Shown here in pieces: positions 22,501-31,926 of a stretch of DNA of 64,000 nucleotides. Source of the stretch: Melitaea cinxia. Taxonomy: Eukaryota > Arthropoda > Insecta > Lepidoptera > Nymphalidae. The stretch's first letter is position 1. The number at the start of each line of letters is the position of its first letter. The stretch is taken from assembly GCF_905220565.1 (NCBI RefSeq), contig NC_059401.1, positions 7,713,001-7,777,000 of the forward strand, in the 5' to 3' direction. Made by a program: the position numbers and the translations under genes. The notes beneath the pieces are model-generated. The model was not told where the DNA came from and searched no databases. It was given only the letters and a program-made list of their open reading frames with translations.

Positions 22501-25500
22501 AAACTTAGGTTCGCGTGTCTTTTAAGGCGGTCATCTAGTTAAACAATAATAGAAATTCAGTATGTTATAACACTTACCTACTGTTTTTCTTCTATTTAAT
22601 TCTGCTAAAACTTCTGTCCATGTGAATGTAATGCTAACATGTCTGTGCTCATTGCTAACGTTTTGTGCTGAAAACACAAACACAGCACACGGCAAACTGC
22701 TATCCTACAAATAACAAATACCTACTTATTGAACAATTTTCTTTGACACAAAACCTTAAGAGCCATTTCACAAAAATCGGTAACAATCCGCGAAATTGTA
22801 ATATTTTGACTTCGTTAATCTCAGTGTAGGATGCAATAATGTAATTTATATTCTTGAAATATAGTAGAGCAACATTTTGATTGACACAGAATTTTGATTT
22901 ATATTATGTGTATAAAATTATTAACCTTTTCATCAGCCTCCTCCCTGGGTAAACGGTCGCAATGTATACTTTGAAGTCCTAGTTTTCAATAACCTCTACG
23001 TTGAAACCATTTTAAAAAAATACGTAATATGTGGAATACAATTTTGTTGAATAATAGAACAGAGTTTTATTCCATTTATATCTGTAGTAATCGATAAAAA
23101 AAATTTTAAGTTACGAATATTTTCCAAATAAGTATAATTTTAAAAGCGATATTTTTCTTAGAAAACTAAGATATTTTAACGAACTATCTTCATCAAAGTA
23201 AACTTACATCATTAAGGAAAACAAAAAAAAAAGTTAAAAGATGTAATCATTTTTACTACATTTTATATTAAATAATAAAAAGATAGTATATATTACCACG
23301 CATCAAGCCCAGTAAATCAGTCGAGCGCTAGCGCTCTTAGAGGTAAGGTCCACGCCAAATTCTGCGCAGCCGTCTCTTTCGCTCACACGCGCCAAGCGCC
23401 TGTTGTTATAGCGGATAAACCGCATTTGATACTTTCAAGTAAAACAATAACTACTCTAGTATCTACTCGTAACTTGTATTCAGTTTTCTTTCATAATTTG
23501 TTTCATTGACTATTAGGTTGAATACTGTTATTATTCTGTTATTGTTTTGACATATCTAATAATATTTTTTGTACTTGTTTGTTGTGTGTGTGTTGTTTGT
23601 ATTTGTTAATGTAGCCAGGTTCTTGTAGTATTTACTTGGCACCAACTTCAAAATTATAAAATATTTATTTAATCATTTCTGATTAACTAAATCTAAATAC
23701 GAATTACTTTGTACTAAGTAAATTTATTTTTCACTTTTTAGTTTCCTTTTTGAAGTCGGTTTTTTTTTTGTTAAAAATAATTTTTTTTTTACAATTTTTA
23801 GTGATGGGTAGACCTAACAAGGATGCTTTTTCTCTTATGTCGGGGGTTCGGCAACATACACAATACACAAGCACAAACACCCAGATCATGACAAACATCT
23901 ATATGGCCAATACAAATGTCTGTCGTGCGCGGGGATTAAACCCACTAACGCCAGCACAATAGCCGGTGCTGTGACCGCTGCGCTAACGCGTCGACATACT
24001 ATGAGTAAAGTTCGCTATCAGGTGTACGTAATAACAACCGGGACTGACAGCCTAGCGTGTTCTCCGAGGCTAGGTTGGGAGAACCACAAGGATTAACAAC
24101 TAGACCGAAAATAAATATTTGTATAAACATAAATATCCACTCCGAGCGGGAATAGAACCCGCGACCGTCGGTGTCTAGGCGCCGCCGACACGGCACATGC
24201 AACATTATATCAAAGCGGTCGTCAAACAGCAAAAGGTAACTGCTGTAAATTGTTGAGAAATTCCCTCGAGTGTTTATGGGCTCCATCATCAAATCTGGTC
24301 CTGCGACACAGATGATCACACAGCAGGTAATTGCTATAAAACGTTGAAAAGTTCCCTCGACTATCTTTCGTCTCCATCATCAAACTTTAATGGCACTTGT
24401 AACTCATATAGGTGCAAAGTTCTCATAAATAGAAACGAATTAAGTTTAAACAGCAGGTAATTGCTATAAGTCGTTGAAGAGTACCCTCGACTATCTTTCG
24501 TCTCCATCATCAGACTGAAATGGCACTTATAACTCATATATATGCAAAGTTCTCATCAATAGAAACGAATTAAGTTCAAACAGCAGGTAATTGCTATAAA
24601 TCGTTAAAGAGTTCCCTCGACTAACTTTTGTCTCCATCATCAGACTGTAATGGCACTTATAACTCATAAAGGTGCAAAGTTCTCATCAATAGAAACGAAT
24701 TAAGTTCAAAAAGAAGGTAATTGCTATAAATTGTTGAAGAGTTCCTTCGACTATCTTCCTTCTCCATCATCAGATCGACTCCAGACCTTTATTAAATAGT
24801 AGTGCTTTATAGTACTTAATGAAAACATGATTAAATTTTCTAGTCACCCTTACGATTTTTGAAAGTTTCCCTCGATTTCTCTGGGATCCCATCATCAGAT
24901 CCCGGTTTCCTTATCATGGTACCAAACTATGAATATCTCCTTTCCAACAAAAAAAGAATTATCAAAATCGGTTCATAAACGAAGAAGTTATCTCTGAACA
25001 TACATAAAAATATATATATATATACGGTCGAATTGAGTAACCTCCTCTTTTTTTTTGAAGTCGGTTAAAAAATATAAATTAAATAAACATATTACGAAAA
25101 TGACTGTAAAATAATATAATGATAATTTCTGTAAACAAATGTATAATTTAATTTTCTTTTCTCACATTATCAATACAAATAGGCATTTCAATCTGTTTGT
25201 CTTGTTATTTGTTAATTAATATGTTTGTCGGTGTCGATGTCATAAAATGGTATTTTATTAATATCGTAAATATTAGATTCATTCGCAAACTGAAAAAACT
25301 AAATCAATTTAAAAAAAATGTTTCATAAAAATTGTTTTTTTATTTTTATTTTAAATTTATTGACTGTTGTTATATAACATACTTGAAATTTTTAACAAAT
25401 TAATTATGTAAAAAACATTTTATACCATAGTTATTAATTTTTATTATACATTAGAAAATGATCAAGATGATCTTTTGGTTGTCACACTATACTTTCAACA

Positions 25501-27991
25501 CAAAGATCGCGCGGCTCGTACGACTCGCGCGATCCGACCAAATTTACCTAAACTTGCAGAGCGTAAAATTGTGAAATGGCTCTTAAAATATTTCAATAAT
25601 CGAAATTTATTTATAAGTACACGCACTGTTAATTGACAAATGTTAAGAATTAATATAAGGAATATTATTTTAATACATACCTTATAATTATGAGGTATCA
25701 CAGGCGATATTTGTCGACAAACTAATTTAATACCATATTTGGTAAGATCATATGTGGTCCATGCTCTTGGGTATAAAGCTGTATATTCACAATCCGATCC
25801 ATTAATGTTCCATTCCCACGATGGGAGTACTTTCTTGGGTTTACTGAATTAGATAAATAAAAGAAAAAGTTATAAAAATTGCATCCGAAACACTGCACTA
25901 TATCTTTACTTACAACGAAACGAAAGTTCTTTATAAACAAGAAAGTTGACACTTCGATTTATAATGTAATAAGTTTCAAAACAGTTAAGTTAAACTAAAA
26001 ATATAACTGAGTAAATTGTCTAAAACCCAAACTCCAATCAGTTGTTTACAAAACGTTAAAACACACGAGTATTGTGTGAGTCACCCATCCATTTACTCTA
26101 CTTCTTTAGACATGGAGTACCTTGAAGATCTCATTGAGCCTCTGTACTGACTGTAACCTTGACATGTAGGCAACTAGCTAACCTGGCGAACTTCGTACCA
26201 CCTTATTTTTTTTTTAATATAATAATTATAGATATACAGGCTGTCCTGTAAGTCGACGTCAAGCCGGAATCGGGTTAGGTCTAGTCCTTATAGTTACCAG
26301 AAAAATATAAAAAAAGTCTGCTATGTATTTTAGCGATTATATTAAGATAACAGATAAATCAACAAGTTGAAGAAATGCGAAAGTTTAAAATTTAGCTATA
26401 AGCACAAATCTGTTTACACTTTTTATATAAAGAATAGAATTACTTTACTCAAGTAAATAGTCATTTTACAAATTAAAATTTTATTACTTTTAATTAATTA
26501 ATTATAGTCAAACTAGCTGAGCCAGCAAACGTTGTTTTGCCAATGCACTATCTACTATAAGTGTGCGGGGATTTATTTATAATCTAACGCATTGTAGAAA
26601 ATGAAAGTATGCATGTATGTATTTATGTAATATGAAAAATTAAAATAATACGTATAAACAGTCACTGCTAAGATCGATACACAAATAAAACCAAAAAAAT
26701 GGCCGAAAAGGGTATAGTGTCAGACAGGAGACTGGCTTCATTCTCATCCCTACTCCGTGATGTTTGTTGGATGAGAGGTCACAACGGTAGACATCTGGCA
26801 GGGATAAACTGATCAATTGATAGTTATCGACCGGCTAAGGCAGGAGATCAAATTGAATTGAGAAAAAAATCAAAATTAAAGGAAATTACTAAAAAAAAAA
26901 AAATTGCGATGAAAAATAGAGGTTGATCGTAGAGGTGGAAAATTAAGCATAATATATAATTTTATTAGCTTAAGCTGTAAGCTATCCTAAAAAAAAAAAG
27001 AAAAAATATAGCACATAAAACATAACAGCCAAATTGAAAATCTGCTTTTTATTATTTCAGTTAAAATAATAAAAGTGAATCAACGATATCATCTCAACTC
27101 CGCCATCTAATTGTTAAGAATACAATTTTACTTACACTACAATGTTTAATTTTACATTATAAAAAAGCTAAAGCTCTAAAATATACAATAGAAAGATAGA
27201 CAATAGATGTATAAACCCCTGTTAATAAGGTGTAAATTCAAATTGAATTTTTTATTTTTCTTATTATTAATTACATATACAAAAAATGAGTTTCTAACCT
27301 TATTATCATACCATTTACATTATTATGTTACGTCTTAATTAAAACACAGTCATGTTTACATATTATATACTCACTTATAAGTAGACAAAACTGATTGAAA
27401 TATGGTTTCTTTTTTGGCATTCCTTATATTCACAATAAATTGACATTCTGGTACAGTGACATATTCATAAATGCCAGGGCTCAGTTGAAAACGGCAAAAC
27501 TCCCCTTTAAATCCCCTGCCGATTGTCCCACCCCCTATTCCTCCAATTGGGCAACCTATGATTTGGCAAATATATTTAATAAAACTATTTATAATCAAAT
27601 TGTTATAATTCTAATTTATATAATAGTGATAACAATGTTATATTTTTTATGGTATAATACTTACCATACATTCTCTGAGCAGAAATCATGTGAAGATAAT
27701 CCATTATTGGTTTCCTTTTTTGCATTTTCCGAGCTAAATAATATTTTATGTACCTAAAATTGTTTGAAATAAAATATCAGTCATTTTAAAGTATCATAAA
27801 GGGTTAAGAAGTCAATCAAATAAATTTAAATTAAATTACCTTGTTGTTAAAGGCATCATTGCAAAGATTTGTTTAGGCCTCGGTATTATAAGTTGTTTAC
27901 TTTTTAGAGGAAACTCGTGGTTTAATGCCAATTTAAGGCCATATTTCGGAGGTTCATCAAATTCCGAATGTTCAAGCGATTGTTTTTCCAT
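10586..27991 (-). CDS. GBA2: Non-lysosomal glucosylceramidase (GBA2, GH116), 12 exons, 3' end outside window
   Basis: Hydrolyses glucosylceramide on the cytosolic side of ER/Golgi or plasma membranes (known for GH116/GBA2). Exons in transcription order: 27991-27840 (ATG at 27991), 27753-27665, 27555-27375, 25843-25681, 22704-22578, 13744-13473, 12991-12804, 12726-12601, 12511-12401, 12309-12195, 12102-11985, 11114-10586. All junctions keep phase and use GT/AG. The N-terminal beta domain carries GCPIGGIGGGTIGRGF and YTALYPRAW. The (alpha/alpha)6 part has WDMP, FGSDG, NELYFIADGG (family nucleophile Glu), GYLEGHEYRMYNSYDVHFYA, IPHDLGDP and DGLIENGGFPDQTYDAW (family acid/base Asp). About 724 residues are visible; mammalian GBA2 is near 927, so roughly 200 C-terminal residues lie left of the window. 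Exon 12 holds a proline-rich insertion of about 100 residues relative to mammals. The end of exon 6 is uncertain: 13389 would also keep phase and add 28 residues. Confidence 0.95.
11115..11450. other. GBA2 intron 11, left part
   Basis: AT-rich and without recognised elements. The polypyrimidine/AG for exon 12 (GTTACAG) is at 11115-11121 on the minus strand. Confidence 0.5.
11451..11553 (-). repeat. SINE family 2 fragment (3' part)
   Basis: Plus strand reads CAGCCTATAACATC...CATAGGCCTCTTTCTCC...GGAGCTTAATTCACC, matching the 3' portion of the 56.6-kb copy in the same orientation. The head is missing. Confidence 0.65.
13073..13350 (+). repeat. AACCGACTTC-bounded repeat, copy D (internally deleted)
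   Basis: Has both ends and the GTTTGCAAGCAAACACAATT tail, but only about 280 bp. It lies in GBA2 intron 6 between the exons at 13473 and 12991. Confidence 0.82.
14030..14328 (+). repeat. tRNA-related SINE with perfect 15-bp target duplication
   Basis: ATGTAATTTCTGATT occurs at 14015-14029 and again at 14329-14343, flanking the element, which ends in an A7 run. Inside, 14231-14301 resembles a tRNA (acceptor strands GTTCCA/TGGAAC, GGTTCGATCCCC as T-loop/B box). It lies in GBA2 intron 5. Confidence 0.8.
14231..14301 (+). other. tRNA-like region (internal Pol III promoter) of the SINE
   Basis: Acceptor and D stems (GCTT/AAGC) pair and the B box is canonical. The anticodon loop lacks U33 and its stem and the T stem each have a mismatch. 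It is embedded in a retroposed unit, so it is read as a SINE module and not a tRNA gene. Confidence 0.7.
14344..15590. other. GBA2 intron 5 filler
   Basis: AT-rich. An (ATTT)n-type tract with CTTTATTGGACA at 15030-15060 looks like the antisense 3' end of a retroposon; 15385-15480 encodes only a 35-codon ORF. Nothing else recognised. Confidence 0.35.
15590..15836 (+). repeat. Dispersed repeat ending GCACACTCG plus T-run
   Basis: Contains GACTTGGGGAGTAAGCTGG, GAATGCGTGACGAGAGCG and AAGTTTTACTTCAG, ending TCTAAAGCACACTCG and T10. An inverted copy lies at 39595-39775 in a cos2 intron. Confidence 0.7.
16968..19940 (-). CDS. Pogo-type transposase, uninterrupted, with long C-terminal extension
   Basis: Open for 998 codons if started at 19964; Met 9 (19940, MNTPKSKS) is preferred because the first eight residues are AT-rich noise and an acceptor-like TTACAG precedes it. 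Domains (numbering from 19964): psq-type HTH about 34-72; CENP-B/Tc5-type DNA-binding region about 90-166; DDE_1 catalytic core with D194 (NFDETNL), D302 (VCDNLSSH) and D338 (TQPLDVAFFAPLKK), 35 residues between the last two. Residues about 440-900 are Lys/Glu/Ser/Asn-rich and look disordered or coiled. Near 905-965, FDIGDKVLVRYY plus WKYYVGIIENID suggests a small SH3/Tudor-like barrel. The ORF shows no stop, so it is young, active or domesticated. Full pogo proteins are often 500-650 residues, so this one is long. Confidence 0.88.
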   Translation of the reverse strand: MNTPKSKSRKKVRKSRRRLGARQYKNYSTEMLELAIDLVKKKQLSAREAERQFAIPKQTIINKVNNCHAKSVGCPTRLSANEEAKVIKVLIAAGEFGCPLTKLDLRLVVFDYLKKNGREETFNGKPPGKAWLDNFLSRHSSELTVRSTQNIKKHRAEKGLEDFMEYFRNLEQTLQDVPPSNILNFDETNLTDDPGSSKCLFRRGVKYPERVLNSTKGAISLMFSVTADGVSLPIYVVYKAENLYSEWVQGGPRDTRFNRTRSGWFDSTVFEDYFKTIVLNWATSSPGKKVIVCDNLSSHLNVSVIELCERHNIQFVFIPSNSTHITQPLDVAFFAPLKKMWRSILLQYKMENPNQNSLNKNHFPKLLKSLVEKIQLNQYKNIKSGFKATGICPFNPREVLKRLPEYQEDLSSCGIDNALLEYLKRIRQPNPMNIRRNKKIITEPGKSVTVSDFMQAPNSNGLHPSKSSVRDRVKPSNNKTRVTKQKRDTRDQFDNFNENVNYEKEYILNEKTGLMEITENTDVVHEAELSVIANRDQDRPKKVVVLSDINLSKKNTALISKNKPIILNEIDKNFDIFSNVCNSKSTTNFPLKKTAAETFNVDEAKTLNHIDVNINVHGSLSSDDNEDYMNISEFSQNSREPLISITTNKKPKRLLKKPIRKENIKPAKRFKKFLNSSTTTEEDLISTHSDSDIIDVLSDITNFESDTPKSPDFSKDADFKIEDISKNSGHKYAQYGNDPYEVEKELQIECNYSLANTFSEYMDEIELQKVINDEKKELPKIDEEVTQLQKETKIKKKEFNIITNEHGKKELQCYGDTRDRKVKKKTDKERGLKKIADDEKQKIKTKENILQDDMDKQKTEIQNKTTKREERLQIIENDERRKYFNGSYKNLNIKEQFDIGDKVLVRYYMSHIWKYYVGIIENIDFDTKTFTIIFYKCVRRKGHIKFIKPKRQDRDITVPEDSIVKIIEMLQINESPEEYILMSEEDVIYF
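20333..20658 (-). repeat. SINE family 1, copy 3, with 13-bp target duplication
   Basis: AATTGATTATTTC at 20320-20332 recurs at 20659-20671. Body as in the other copies; the tail reads TGATG toward the left side. Confidence 0.92.
21762..22235 (+). mobile_element. 5'-truncated RTE-like LINE, 3' end
   Basis: One frame reads LMSKLLSRTKITIYKTIIRP then YGCEAWTLTLREEN. After an internal deletion near 21925 another frame gives GATKSHRLRWLGHF, GRRPVGRLRYRWRDVVEAEL and EAKAHFGP to the stop. This is the C-terminus of RTE-clade RT proteins. A short (GTCGTA)/(GTA) tandem tail at 22185-22228 is the usual RTE 3' terminus. Confidence 0.82.
22705..23742. other. GBA2 intron 4, part
   Basis: AT-rich except 23300-23420, which is GC-richer and has the palindrome GAGCGCTAGCGCTC. 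No gene or named element recognised. Confidence 0.35.
23743..23770 (-). repeat. AACCGACTTC-bounded repeat, terminal fragment E
   Basis: Only the TTTTTGAAGTCGGTTTTT end remains. Confidence 0.45.
23840..24195 (-). repeat. SINE family 2, two head-to-tail copies
   Basis: The first (about 23840-23995) ends in a B box GGGATTAAACCC and the A-box part GCGCTAACGCG. A second begins ACTATGAGTAAAGTTCGC and ends in GGAATAGAACCCGCGACCG and GCCGACACGGC at 24195. Both are in minus orientation and lack part of the body. Confidence 0.65.
24225..24780. repeat. 130-bp tandem repeat array, about 4.5 units
   Basis: The start block CAGCAGGTAATTGCTATAAA occurs at 24321, 24451 and 24581 with a diverged one at 24711: an exact 130-bp period. 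A degenerate partial unit lies at about 24228. Units include TTCCCTCGACTATCTTTCG and CTCCATCATCAGACTG, related to the CCCTCGATTTCTC and CCATCATCAGATC blocks of the adjacent AACCGACTTC repeat. Confidence 0.9.
24781..25066 (-). repeat. AACCGACTTC-bounded repeat, copy F
   Basis: Minus orientation, ending GAAGTCGGTT at 25066. It is continuous with the 130-bp array, which appears to be an expansion of its interior. Confidence 0.75.
25844..27374. other. GBA2 intron 3
   Basis: AT-rich with two CTAGCT-type repeat fragments (26170-26240, 26512-26600) and poly(A) tracts near 26880-27000. No other content recognised. Confidence 0.4.
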
Positions 27992-28454
27992 GATTGTAAC
28001 TTAATAAAAATGAAATTTATGTGATCCGGCGATTTTTCGTTACTTAAAATGAAAGAGATATTGTTAAATGACATACATTTGAAAAATTAGTTTGTATTAT
28101 ATTGCAGAACAATTCTTGAAGGTTAGAAAATATAGAATTTTAAGAATTTACCAGTTTAGAATTTAATGCATTAATAAATGGTACCGTGGTCTTATTAACA
28201 AAAATAGCCGAAACGAAATTGAATGACCGCACTGAACTAAAATTATGCAGGAAATTCAAATTGTCAAATCGAAATAAAATTATCACTAAAATTAGTATTC
28301 GGATCATGAATAAATCTGATAGCGAAAAAATCATTTAAAACGCGACTCAGTGACCATTACAGGTTACTTACAAAGAGTACGACTACGTATGATTACTGCT
28401 GGTTACCAAAGCTGGTTACTGAACCTATACTGAACCGATGAACCGATCTCCGAT
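27992..28454. promoter_or_regulatory. GBA2 upstream region
   Basis: Immediately 5' of the GBA2 start codon (context ATCATGG). No TATA or initiator could be fixed. A short minus ORF here is not convincing. Confidence 0.3.
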
Positions 28455-29210
28455 CAGGGCTGCCAGGTGCACAAAAAGTGTGATCGTACGTCTACTACAA
28501 AAAAAATCGTATGCCAAGGAAATTTTGAAATAAAAAGATCGTACAGCCCTTTAAGACTAAGTACTAATTTTTTTAATATCAATTATCAAAATTCTTAGTT
28601 TTAGAAAATAAATGCAATAAAACTATTTGTTACACTCATACAAATTTTTCTGTGGTCATATTTTTTAACAAAAACATTTGTTGACTTAAACTTCGTATAA
28701 TTTTCGTTTCTACTTATTATAATTGCTTGCTTAATAATGTGCCCTTAAATATCATTGGATAAACTGTTTCTAATTTTTGTTCTAATTAAATTAACTTCGT
28801 TGAATGCTCGTTCACAATTTGTACTGTAATGGGGAAAACATAACAAATTAAAAGCAAATTGAGCCATTGTTTTATAAATTTCAAATTGTTTTTTTTTTTC
28901 AAAATGTATTTTTTTTGCAAGTCACAATTATTTCCGAAAGAGAAAATTTCATTAGAAAGCAAACAAATACAGCCTTTACATTATATTTTAAAGAGTCATC
29001 ATTCAAGTAAAACATCTAGGCACGCGTTAGGTAGTTAAGGCAATTCATGCTTGCCGGTGGATAACGTTTCTTTAATTATAAAATGTTTCCAGGTAATAGG
29101 AATATAAAAATCGTACATTTTGCGTACGATCTTGGTCTAGCGATCGTACATGAGTAAAAATACAACAAAATCGTATGAGTACGATTAAAATCGTACATCT
29201 GGCAGCCCTG
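28455..29210 (-). mobile_element. Internally deleted hAT-type element
   Basis: Ends are CAGGGCTGCCAGGTG at 28455 and the complement of CAGGGCTGCCAGATG at 29210. Repeated GATCGTACG-like motifs lie inside both ends. Minus-strand 28900-28740 reads LLCFPHYSTNCERAFNEVNL then RTKIRNSL, the hAT C-terminal dimerisation motif. No 8-bp duplication is visible. Confidence 0.75.
28740..28900 (-). pseudogene. hAT transposase C-terminal fragment
   Basis: About 45 codons of the hAT dimerisation region survive (PHYSTNCERAFNEVN). The rest of the transposase is absent from this copy. Confidence 0.7.
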
Positions 29211-30273
29211 CACAGAGATGTTACCTGTGTGACCAGATTTCATTTAACGATTTTAACGAATCTACTGCTTGTAGAGAATAAAAACTACTAAATTCTACCA
29301 AAAGAGAACGAGAAAATACTAAAAATCTATTACATGTTTTCGCTGTTGTGTTATAAAGAAAAAGTATAACATTATTCTCTTGATTTTAACGATAAAACAA
29401 TAAGATGAACAAAGAAAACACCGTAAATTACATAAATCAATGTTTATTACTTAAAATTAAAATCTACAGAAATATAGGTATTTTTAAATTGTGATCGAGT
29501 TATGGTCGGTTCATTATGTTAGGTAACATTATCATAAAGCTGTTTTGAGTCCATTAATTTGATTTAGAAGCCCTATTTCTTAACATCTGTAACATTTTCT
29601 ACTTTTTTTATTGAAATTTTGTGTTTTACTCGGAATTGATAACTGTGGGAAGCCCCTACATTCCAAGAACAATATTATTTAATCCTTAGTGCCTATGAAA
29701 TACAGCTTAGATTGGCTTGTTTAATAAGAGGCTCATATAAAATGCCTCTGGGAAATACCATAGTCTTGGGTAGCACATGTACGATGTACTAAAAAGTTAC
29801 GTTACTTAGTAAGGTACGAAATGTAATAGTACCAAACGTCAATCGCTATTCAGACCTAATCGGACTAATCGTACACTGTAATAATACTATCAACTGTATA
29901 ATCTATGTTACTTGAACTACGTTCACCGCAGTCCGACGAGTTTGTATTGTACGTCTAAGGGTCCGAGTATCACACTGTCCGATTGTCCAACTGTCCGAGA
30001 TGATGTTATTTGTACCTTCGTACGACGTTCATTAGCTCTAAAATGAAACAGAGCTATACAGCAGAACGGTACGAACGAACGAGTTACATCGCGTCGTAAA
30101 TTATATTCATTTCGCGTTTTAATGTCCCCTTTTAAATCAAAGTTTTATGAACATAACGTAAACTAATTACTTTTACGTAAAGTAATTTTTCTTGTTATAG
30201 TTTTTGTTTAGTGTGGGTAAGTAAAAATTGAGAATTTTTGTGATTAAAAAAACCTTATAGATACACTTTTACA
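29211..30273. other. Intergenic sequence
   Basis: No gene or known repeat end recognised; GTCCGA-containing motifs cluster at 29930-30000. Confidence 0.35.
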
Positions 30274-30418
30274 TAAAGCATGGGTTGTCTGGAAGAAATG
30301 GCTAATAAGTCCGCCCATTGTACTTCACTGTCTGTAGCTATCTATATGCTTTGTTTGTAATATATTTGTTGTGTACAATAAAGTATAAAATAAATAAATA
30401 AAATAAATAATAAAAGAA
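30274..30418 (+). repeat. Retroposon 3' end with GTACAATAAAGTA tail
   Basis: Contains TGTCTGGAAGAAATGGC, CCGCCCATTGTAC and the tail TGTGTACAATAAAGTA plus (AAAT)n. A related copy is at 60945-61055. Confidence 0.6.
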
Positions 30419-30613
30419 ATTTGTTTTTTATTATATCGTTATTTTTATGGGAATCAAATCAAAATGAGGTTTGTTATTTCACAATCGTAAATTTAGTGCT
30501 AGAAGACAAAAAAAAAAATCAAAATGATGAAAAAAAAAAGTATTTCGACCTGCACACTGTTTTGTAGCCAGGTACTATTTATTATCATTAGGTCACTAAT
30601 AGTACTAATAAGG

Positions 30614-31058
30614 TGTATTATGAAAGATCTGACCTTATTTTCTCAAATTGAAGACTAATTGTTAAGATTTTCACAGATTTTTATTACACAACCGCTCTGT
30701 ACAAATGTCGAGAATAGAATACCCACCAAAGAGTAATATAAGCATACAGGACCCACATTATCACATTCCTTTTTAAACGTCAGAAACATTCATTTGTTCG
30801 TTTCTGTGTTGCTATATGTAATTAATTAATTTAATGTGTTACTAACTCGGACTAAGAATCAAAGATTCTTAGTCCGAGGTTACTAACAAACTGAAACTTA
30901 CTAAATCTAATATTAATGTAAGTTATGATAATAAATGTATATTACATCATATTTAATATCTAATAATTACATCTTAATATAGTATCTTGGCTAATTAACC
31001 TTACAGCTTGGCCATCCTATCTAAGTGGGTCCTCCCACTTGCTCATATTAACTTAACA
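30614..31058 (-). mobile_element. 3' LTR of gypsy-type retrotransposon
   Basis: On the minus strand it begins TGTTAAGTTAATATGAGC and ends TTTCATAATACA. It contains AGTGGGAGGACCCACTT, TATA-like sequence and AATAAA near its 3' side. It lies downstream of the integrase reading frame in the right orientation. The matching 5' LTR is absent. Confidence 0.65.
30846..30878. repeat. 33-bp perfect hairpin flanked by 8-bp direct repeats
   Basis: Arms CTCGGACTAAGAATC and its exact complement are separated by AAA. GTTACTAA occurs immediately left (838-845 of this kb) and right (879-886). It lies within the gypsy LTR. Confidence 0.85.
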
Positions 31059-31364
31059 TAAAAAGTAAAATAGTAATCAGCATAACAACACTAATTTGAT
31101 TATTATACAATGAAATTATATAGCATATATTGGCCTAAAATACATCATTTAAGGCGGGTAAAATAAATTATAAATTGTAACAGAGCTTTGCTTGACACAA
31201 CATCGACAATTTACAAAAATGTATACAAATGATGTAAATTGATTGATCTCAATTAAGTATTTCTAAATGAAAATATTATAGTCTTTACAATACATTCGCT
31301 TCAAGTTAATCATTGATTACTAACGTAATTCATAATCACGTTCCTAATTGGTTACTACGTTATA

Positions 31365-31460
31365 TACAAATATCATATCATATACACATATCATATTCAT
31401 ATATCATATTTATATATCATATTCATATATCATATTCACATATCATATTCATATATCATA
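31365..31460. repeat. ATATCATATTCAT-type short tandem repeat
   Basis: Seven or so imperfect 15-16 bp units between the gypsy stop codon and its LTR. Confidence 0.8.
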
Positions 31461-31926
31461 TTGATTTTAATAGTCTTATTACATAATTATCTTATCACAA
31501 ATATTTATCATATTTCAATTTCGTTAACAATACTTCGACATTCTCATTCTGTTTCTTGCGCAATTTGTCATGGTCTGAGGTCATCTGTGCGACACCGTTG
31601 TCATGGTGCCATTCATTGCTGCACTGACCAGTCATGACAAATTAACGCTCAGGTCTTATTAACTATCTTGCAATCATATGTGCGACATCAATATCTCGAT
31701 GTCATTCATTATCTGCACTGATTGTTCATATTTTTTTTTTAAAGTATTCGTCAAGATGTCAACATTCTTATTAATGACACACACAACTTTTAATCGCTAT
31801 CGCGAAATTTGATCACCAAAAAAAATTAATTATCGTAAATAATCAAATCATTATTTCTCGTATAACATATATATATATTTACAGAGCTATATTATTATTT
31901 TTTTTTTATATTATCATTATAATTTA

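Noticed and set aside
24225..24780. Regular repeats that might suggest a CRISPR array
   Set aside because: Whole 130-bp units repeat with no unique spacers, in a eukaryotic genome beside a transposable repeat.
27395..27757. Plus-strand 120-codon ORF
   Set aside because: Antisense to GBA2 exons 2 and 3, which are supported by conserved motifs and splice phase.
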